Below, piece by piece: positions 22,938 through 27,298 of a stretch of DNA of 27,298 nucleotides; the stretch's first letter is position 1, and every line of letters starts with the position of its first letter. The DNA is taken from positions 1 to 27,298 of the forward strand of contig CAYLIF010000021.1 of NCBI GenBank assembly GCA_964383845.1, given 5' to 3'. The position numbers were made by a program, and so were the translations under genes. Below the pieces are notes generated by a model. That model had not been told where the DNA came from, searched no databases, and worked only from the letters and a program-made list of their open reading frames with translations. The DNA is from JAAZGD01 sp964383845. GTDB lineage: Bacteria; Bacillota; Clostridia; Peptostreptococcales; Anaerovoracaceae.

Positions 22938-23641
22938 TTTCTCAACTCCTTTGCTTTTCCTCCAGCTTCTTTAATTGATCTCACAGATAAAATCTCTAGT
23001 GGGTCCAGTATAGCTTTTTTTATTGTTCTGATTTTTTCTGATACTGCTGACAGTTCGGTACAACCTAAAACGAATATTGTTGCTCCCATAGCCTCCATCT
23101 CATTGATGGCCATTTCTATTCCCTTAAGATCCTTATCCAAGTTCCCCGTCTTTACCCCATCATAAATATAGTCCATAACATCTTCTTGATGTTCTATGGG
23201 AATGATTACATCCACATCTACTTTTTGAAAATACTTGTGGTAGGCTCCGGATTTTGCAGTACCATCAGTAGCCAAGAGCCCTACCTTCTCTCCAGGATAA
23301 TCTTGAGCCACAATCTTAACTGTTTCTTCCATCATATTTATAAAGGGTATTTTAGTGGTTGCTTTAATTTCGTTGATGATGTGATGGGCAGTGTTACAAG
23401 GCATAATTAGAAAATCACACCCTGCTGCTTCTAACCTTCTGATTGATTTCACGATTTCTGGCAAGGGTGATTCCCCACCATGCAAGATGTATTCTGTTCG
23501 ATCAGGAATCAATGGATTACTATCAATTATTACTGGAACATGTTCTTGATCCTTCTCCGCCTCAGTAAAATTAATAATTTTTGTGTAAAGATCGGCAGTG
23601 GCCAAAGGACCCATACCTCCAATTATTCCTATGGTTTTCAT
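22934..23641 (-). CDS. Aspartate/glutamate racemase family protein
   Basis: This 235-residue protein belongs to the cofactor-independent Asp/Glu racemase superfamily. Both catalytic cysteines are present: C82 in MPCNTAHH and C194 in LGCTELS. The opening GIIGGMGPLATADLYTKI is typical of the aspartate racemase subgroup rather than MurI glutamate racemase. It starts the operon with the Memo-AMMECR1 and AmrS genes, and its stop codon overlaps the next ATG. TAGGAG precedes its start. It is not related to the PLP-dependent ornithine racemase that the ornithine pathway would need. Confidence 0.9.
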   Translation of the reverse strand: MKTIGIIGGMGPLATADLYTKIINFTEAEKDQEHVPVIIDSNPLIPDRTEYILHGGESPLPEIVKSIRRLEAAGCDFLIMPCNTAHHIINEIKATTKIPFINMMEETVKIVAQDYPGEKVGLLATDGTAKSGAYHKYFQKVDVDVIIPIEHQEDVMDYIYDGVKTGNLDKDLKGIEMAINEMEAMGATIFVLGCTELSAVSEKIRTIKKAILDPLEILSVRSIKEAGGKAKELRK

Positions 23642-23691
23642 AACAAACTCCTAGCTGACTTGTTGATTATGGACTGTTTTTTGTGGATTTA

Positions 23692-23715
23692 ATTATATCA
23701 CTTCTAGCAACTGTA
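23692..23715 (-). promoter_or_regulatory. Promoter of the racemase-AmmeMemoRadiSam operon
   Basis: On the minus strand TATAAT (23697-23692) with an extended TGA; TTGTAT lies 18 bp upstream, near 23721-23716. The -10 box overlaps the TAA stop codon of the AEC transporter gene. Transcription would start near 23685, 44 nt before the racemase. Confidence 0.5.
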
Positions 23716-24631
23716 ATACAATGGTCCATAAGAAAACTGTTATGATGGCAAATGTAGATGTATATACAACAATCTGACTTGCTAGTTCATAGTCTGCATT
23801 AAGTTGCCTAGCCATGGAGTAACTAGCTACTGCAGTTGGCACTCCAAAAGTTACAAATAAGATAACTGTTTCTGCCGCTGAAAAACCTAGCAATATACTA
23901 AGAGCTATAACTATTCCTGGAATAATAATTAGCCTAAAAAGAGTTGTCCAAATTACTTCCTTTAAGTAGCCCTTTGTAGAAGTAAAGTTAAAGGATGCCC
24001 CCAAAAGAAACAAGGCCAAGGGTGTGGCTACTGCAGCCAGAGAACGGACTCCTGTCATTAAAACCTCGGGTATTCCTATACCAACAAGGTTCATTAAGAC
24101 GGCCGCTAATGTTGCCAAGATAAATGGATTGGTTATTAGGTTTTTGAAAATTTCTGTTTTGTCTACTGTATCCCCTTTGAAATACTCTAGGGCAAATATG
24201 GAATATCCATTATAAAAGATAACAGCGAAGGCAACCACAATTGACATTAAACCAAGGTATTGTGTGCCAATAAGGGATGCCACAATGGGAAATCCAAAAT
24301 ACACTTCATTACCACGAATCAGTCCTTGAATAATTACTCCACAGCGGTCTCTCTTCTTTACCAGTTTTGGTACAACTATAAATGAAACTATAAAAACCAC
24401 TGTGGTGCCTAGTGTCGAGAAAATTATTAAGGGAAGATTGAATACTTCTTGAAGGTTGGTTTCATAAACACTTACAAAAAGAATTGCCGGCAAAAAAATC
24501 CAAAAAACCAGGCGATTTACCACACCAACACCACTATCATCTATTAGCCTTATTATTCTGGCCAGATAGCCTACAGACATCACAACAAATAGGGGAAGAA
24601 CAACGCCTAACCCCAAAATAATCATTTCCAA
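23693..24631 (-). CDS. AEC (auxin efflux carrier) family transporter
   Basis: This 312-residue, strongly hydrophobic protein has about ten membrane segments. The family pattern is visible in VMSVGYLARIIRLIDDSGVGVVNRLVFWIFLPAILF at the N terminus and in the second half GVRSLAAVATPLALFLLGASF, a pseudo-repeat typical of AEC carriers. Prokaryotic members export or import malate, malonate or other organic acids; the substrate here is unknown. The start is taken as TTG (24631) with GGGAG ten bases upstream; an ATG two codons later is less well placed. It follows the acyl-CoA dehydrogenase gene by 102 bp with no clear terminator between them. Confidence 0.9.
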   Translation of the reverse strand: MEMIILGLGVVLPLFVVMSVGYLARIIRLIDDSGVGVVNRLVFWIFLPAILFVSVYETNLQEVFNLPLIIFSTLGTTVVFIVSFIVVPKLVKKRDRCGVIIQGLIRGNEVYFGFPIVASLIGTQYLGLMSIVVAFAVIFYNGYSIFALEYFKGDTVDKTEIFKNLITNPFILATLAAVLMNLVGIGIPEVLMTGVRSLAAVATPLALFLLGASFNFTSTKGYLKEVIWTTLFRLIIIPGIVIALSILLGFSAAETVILFVTFGVPTAVASYSMARQLNADYELASQIVVYTSTFAIITVFLWTIVLQLLEVI

Positions 24632-24733
24632 AGTTCAAATCTCCCTTTATACTTAACCCGATTAAACTTATATTTCTTATAGCTTTTATAAAGCTTATGT
24701 ACTTAGCCTTAAATCTATACTCTCCAAACTCTC

Positions 24734-25888
24734 CTAATAATCCTTAAGCACGCTAGCTGCAATTATCATTTTCTGAATTTCATTGGTTCCTTCATATATT
24801 TGCAGGATCTTTGAATCTCTCATAAAGCGTTCCGTCTCATTATCTCTTAAAAACCCTTTACCCCCTAGGATTTGCACCGAATTAGTGGTTACCTCCATGG
24901 CAGTGTCTGTTGCAAACAATTTAGCCATAGCAGCTTCTTTGGTATATGGAAGTCCCTCTTGCATTAACCATGCTGTTTTAAGTGTCATCATCTTTGCAAG
25001 CTCAATCTTTGTTGCCATTTCTGCCAGCATAAAAGAGATTCCTTGGTTTGCCGAAATCGCTTTACCAAACTGAACTCTTTCCTTTGCATGCTTGGCTGCT
25101 AAATCAAAGGCTCCCATGGCTGCACCAACACCTTGGCCTGCAACTCCTAGTCTACCTACATCTAGGGTTGCCATTGCTATTTTAAAGCCTTCCCCCTCTT
25201 TGCCGATCAGGTTTTCCTTGGGAATCCTACAGTTTTCAAAAATCAGCTCCTTTTGAGCTGTTGCTCTTATGCCCATCTTTTTAAACTCTTTTCCAAAGGT
25301 AAAGCCTGGTGTGCCTTTCTCTACAACAAATGCACTAATCCCTCTAGTTCCCTTGCTCTTATCCGTCATTGCGATAACAATATATGTTTCTGCATATCCT
25401 GCATTGGTAATATATATTTTATTACCGTTAAGAACATATTCATCTCCTTGAAGCTCTGCCGTAGTCTCTTGCATCGCTGAATCGCTTCCTGCATTATCCT
25501 CCGTCAGGGCAAATGCACACAATTTTTTCCCTCCCGCTAATGGTGGAAGGAATTTTTTCTTTTGATCTTCTGTGCCCCATTTTACAAGGGGGAATGATCC
25601 AATGGACAAGCACACAGATAAGGCTGCACCTACTGATACCTCTACTCTACAAAACTCAAACATGGCGAGGGCAAAAAATATGGGACTTTTTCCCTGTCCT
25701 CCGTATTCCTTTGGTATCGTAAGGCCCAATAGTCCCATAGGGCCCATTTTATCCACAAATACATCGTAGATAGGTTTGAAGTTTTCATCCTCATCTCTTT
25801 GTATGGCTCCAGATGCAAACTCCTTTTGTGCAAATTCTCTTATCTCCTTTTGAAATTCTCTCTGCTCTTCTGTTAACGCAAAATTCAT
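24734..25888 (-). CDS. Acyl-CoA dehydrogenase (short/medium-chain type)
   Basis: This FAD enzyme oxidises or, in fermenters, reduces acyl-CoA/enoyl-CoA pairs. The 384-residue protein has ALTEDNAGSD (about 131-140), the flavin/substrate signature, and the catalytic glutamate at E366 in QIYEGTNEIQ. This fits butyryl-CoA or a branched short-chain enzyme; chain length cannot be read by eye. No etfAB genes or crotonase are nearby, unlike the usual bcd operon, so a dedicated role in amino-acid fermentation is possible. AAGGAGG precedes the ATG. An operator-like dyad overlaps its promoter. Confidence 0.94.
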   Translation of the reverse strand: MNFALTEEQREFQKEIREFAQKEFASGAIQRDEDENFKPIYDVFVDKMGPMGLLGLTIPKEYGGQGKSPIFFALAMFEFCRVEVSVGAALSVCLSIGSFPLVKWGTEDQKKKFLPPLAGGKKLCAFALTEDNAGSDSAMQETTAELQGDEYVLNGNKIYITNAGYAETYIVIAMTDKSKGTRGISAFVVEKGTPGFTFGKEFKKMGIRATAQKELIFENCRIPKENLIGKEGEGFKIAMATLDVGRLGVAGQGVGAAMGAFDLAAKHAKERVQFGKAISANQGISFMLAEMATKIELAKMMTLKTAWLMQEGLPYTKEAAMAKLFATDTAMEVTTNSVQILGGKGFLRDNETERFMRDSKILQIYEGTNEIQKMIIAASVLKDY

Positions 25889-25925
25889 GATTATCCTCCT
25901 TGATAGACTATATTCTGTTGCTTTA

Positions 25926-25970
25926 ATACTATCATATGCTCAAGTAAAATCCAATATAGGTGAATATTGG
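25926..25970 (-). promoter_or_regulatory. Promoter and operator dyad of the acyl-CoA dehydrogenase gene
   Basis: On the minus strand TTGGAT (25954-25949), a 17-bp spacer and TAGTAT (25931-25926). The dyad CCAATAT-N6-ATATTGG at 25951-25970 runs into the -35 box, suggesting a repressor site. The rest of this 251-bp divergent region holds a weaker plus-strand promoter for the next gene. Confidence 0.5.
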
Positions 25971-26083
25971 CATACTAATAAAGTACCCATATTCTCCCCT
26001 TCCTTTTAAAATCCCTGTACTCTATAATGTAAGTAAAGGAATCTATAGGTACTACCGTTTTAGAAGATCCAAATTTGGGAATA

Positions 26084-26111
26084 TTAACAGATTAGATGAA
26101 GTTAATACTAT
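26084..26111 (+). promoter_or_regulatory. Possible promoter of the FUSC-GNAT gene
   Basis: TTAACA (26084-26089), a 16-bp spacer and TACTAT (26106-26111), about 28 bp before the ATG. The match is moderate. Confidence 0.38.
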
Positions 26112-26139
26112 AGTGATTACAAGCTAGGAGCTGGTAAAT

Positions 26140-27081
26140 ATGGACTCTAGATACAAAATAGGGATGCGAAATATTAAAACTGCATTTGCAGTTGGCGTTT
26201 GCTTAGTTGTATTCCAAATAATCGGTATTAGCGATGGAATTCAAGCTTCAATAACTGCAATAATATGCATGAAGTCTAGCTATCAGAACTCTCTCACTAC
26301 AGGAATCGAAAGAACTATTGGCACATTTATCGGCTCTGTCTTGGGAATCATAACCTTAATGTTCCTTGTTGAATCCGGCTTCACTCTTGCAACAATCTTA
26401 GCCATTTTCAATGTTGTCTTAATCATCTATCTATGTAATGTATTTAAGGTCCAGGCCAGCACAATTATAAGCTTGGTGGTTTTCCTAATGATACTTCTTG
26501 GTGAAAAGGATCAACCTCCTCTTATTTATGGAACAATGCGCCTAGTAGAAACTATTTTCGGAATTTTAACTGCTTATCTGGTTAATCGTTTTTTAGATCC
26601 CCGTATCTTCCAAAGGAGAAGAAGGATTTCTTTCCTACTTCCTGTAATTAGAGCATCCGGACCTGATGACATAGGCGCTATAATGGGACTTTGGCTCCAA
26701 AACAATATACGTTGGTATCCCCATTTAGACCATTCCTATTGGCATGAACTATATGATAGTGTTCGAGAAAGATACCTACATACAGATCGAGTTTACTTAT
26801 ATACGGAAAATGAAGAGATTGTTGGAATGATAGCAATTAAGGGGGAAGCTATTCTTGAAGGTCCCTTTATTAAAAAAGGAGGGAATCACCGAACCATAGG
26901 AAAGCTATTATTGGATCACTGTCAAGACTACTATGGAGCCTTAACCTCAACATTACCAGACACCAATGAACCCCTTATAGAGACTTTTTTCAATTCGGGT
27001 TTTGAAGTACTAAAAAAAGCATATGACGATTCACTAAAAACCGATACCCTCAAAGTGCAATGGTCAAGGAAAAATCATTGA
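26140..27081 (+). CDS. FUSC/aromatic acid exporter-like membrane domain fused to a GNAT-like domain
   Basis: The 313-residue protein begins with a FUSC/ArAE_1-type membrane domain (about 1-155): MRNIKTAFAVGVCLVVFQ, then ERTIGTFIGSVLGI and RLVETIFGILTAYLVNRFLDP are typical. The usual cytoplasmic C-terminal domain of that family is missing. In its place residues about 168-300 read as an N-acetyltransferase-like domain: IRASGPDDIGAIMGLWLQNN, WHELYDSV, EEIVGMIAI and IGKLLLDHC match GNAT strands and helices in order. The acetyl-CoA pyrophosphate loop is degenerate (NHRTIG where Q/RXXGXG is usual), so binding or sensing may have replaced catalysis. GGAG lies nine bases before the ATG. Confidence 0.75.
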   Translation: MDSRYKIGMRNIKTAFAVGVCLVVFQIIGISDGIQASITAIICMKSSYQNSLTTGIERTIGTFIGSVLGIITLMFLVESGFTLATILAIFNVVLIIYLCNVFKVQASTIISLVVFLMILLGEKDQPPLIYGTMRLVETIFGILTAYLVNRFLDPRIFQRRRRISFLLPVIRASGPDDIGAIMGLWLQNNIRWYPHLDHSYWHELYDSVRERYLHTDRVYLYTENEEIVGMIAIKGEAILEGPFIKKGGNHRTIGKLLLDHCQDYYGALTSTLPDTNEPLIETFFNSGFEVLKKAYDDSLKTDTLKVQWSRKNH

Positions 27082-27106
27082 TAAGCAAAAGACCATGTGA
27101 TAATAT
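27078..27106 (+). promoter_or_regulatory. Promoter of the tRNA-Arg gene
   Basis: TTGATA (27078-27083), a 17-bp spacer and TAATAT (27101-27106) with an extended TGA. The -35 box overlaps the stop codon of the FUSC-GNAT gene. Transcription would start near 27113, seven bases before the tRNA. Confidence 0.65.
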
Positions 27107-27119
27107 ATCAAAGTGACTT

Positions 27120-27195
27120 GCTCCCGTAGCTCAGAGGATAGAGCGTCGGTTTCCTAAACCGTGCGTCGGATGTTCGAATCATCTCGGGGGTACCA
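27120..27195 (+). tRNA. tRNA-Arg (anticodon CCT)
   Basis: A full cloverleaf can be drawn: 7-bp acceptor, GCTC/GAGC D stem, a CCT anticodon in TTCCTAA (27151-27157), 5-base variable loop, T arm with TTCGAAT, and an encoded CCA. It should read AGG arginine codons. Odd points are a G-U first acceptor pair, a T-T mismatch at the top of the anticodon stem (27146/27162) and a G-U pair in the T stem. Confidence 0.93.
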
Positions 27196-27196
27196 T

Positions 27197-27231
27197 AAAA
27201 TAACGAATTACCATAGGTGATTCGTTATTTT
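27197..27231 (+). terminator. Terminator hairpin after tRNA-Arg
   Basis: AAAATAACGAAT pairs perfectly with ATTCGTTATTTT (12 bp) around an 11-base loop, followed by ATTGTTTTA. It begins one base after the encoded CCA. Confidence 0.75.
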
Positions 27232-27246
27232 ATTGTTTTAGTTGGA

Positions 27247-27259
27247 ATGATTCGAACAT
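27247..27259 (-). repeat. Inverted copy of the tRNA-Arg T arm
   Basis: ATGATTCGAACAT is the exact reverse complement of 13 bases of the tRNA T arm (27170-27182). It lies 51 bp beyond the tRNA, near the window edge. Confidence 0.6.
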
Positions 27260-27298
27260 GAAAATGCGTCGAGAGTAAAGAAAAGTATCGTGGATGCT

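Noticed and set aside
22934..23641. The racemase as the missing ornithine racemase
   Set aside because: It is a cofactor-independent two-cysteine Asp/Glu racemase, whereas ornithine racemase is a PLP enzyme of the alanine racemase type.

Overview
The window looks like chromosome from an anaerobic, amino-acid-fermenting member of the Clostridia (Firmicutes). Four things point there: AT-rich DNA with strong Shine-Dalgarno sites and TTGACA/TATAAT promoters; a complete set of enzymes for oxidative ornithine fermentation; a YycH/YycI/WalJ/RlmH block; and a stand-alone acyl-CoA dehydrogenase. I see no insertion sequence, prophage, CRISPR array or rRNA. Nearly all genes are on the minus strand; only the RNase HI gene, a FUSC-GNAT fusion gene and a tRNA-Arg gene are on the plus strand.

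From left to right: lipA and lipB (lipoate synthesis), a flavodoxin/ferredoxin fusion protein and a CDF metal exporter form one probable minus-strand transcript (27-3695). A 52-residue membrane microprotein with its own promoter and terminator follows (3752-4029). The ornithine operon (4128-11080) reads ord-ortA-ortB-oraS-oraE and ends with a GlmL/MutL-type actin-like ATPase, probably a mutase reactivase. Upstream of ord lies a 321-bp control region with an excellent sigma-54 promoter, two matching palindromes 22 bp apart (candidate enhancers) and two further dyads in the leader. Next come an ArsR-family regulator and a RocR-like sigma-54 activator in one transcript. A third copy of the palindrome covers the -35 box of the activator gene, which suggests autoregulation.

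Then come a cold-shock protein gene with a long terminator-like leader hairpin, nhaA, and the rlmH-walJ-yycI-yycH block. That block is headed by an unrecognised exported protein instead of walRK. rnhA is divergent from this block and overlaps cvpA convergently by 88 bp. cvpA is the last gene of a likely operon: Asp/Glu racemase, a fused Memo-AMMECR1 protein, the AmmeMemoRadiSam radical SAM enzyme, and cvpA. An AEC transporter, an acyl-CoA dehydrogenase, the plus-strand FUSC-GNAT fusion and tRNA-Arg(CCT) complete the window.

The working logic of the centre is clear. Ornithine is rearranged by AdoCbl/PLP ornithine 4,5-aminomutase, oxidised by Ord and cleaved thiolytically by OrtAB; the ATPase probably keeps the mutase active; transcription is probably switched on through sigma-54 when the substrate is present. 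The points most worth following up are the sigma-54/ArsR control circuit, the FUSC-GNAT fusion, the racemase-linked AmmeMemoRadiSam operon, three genes whose promoters imply leaderless mRNAs, and the cold-shock leader hairpin.
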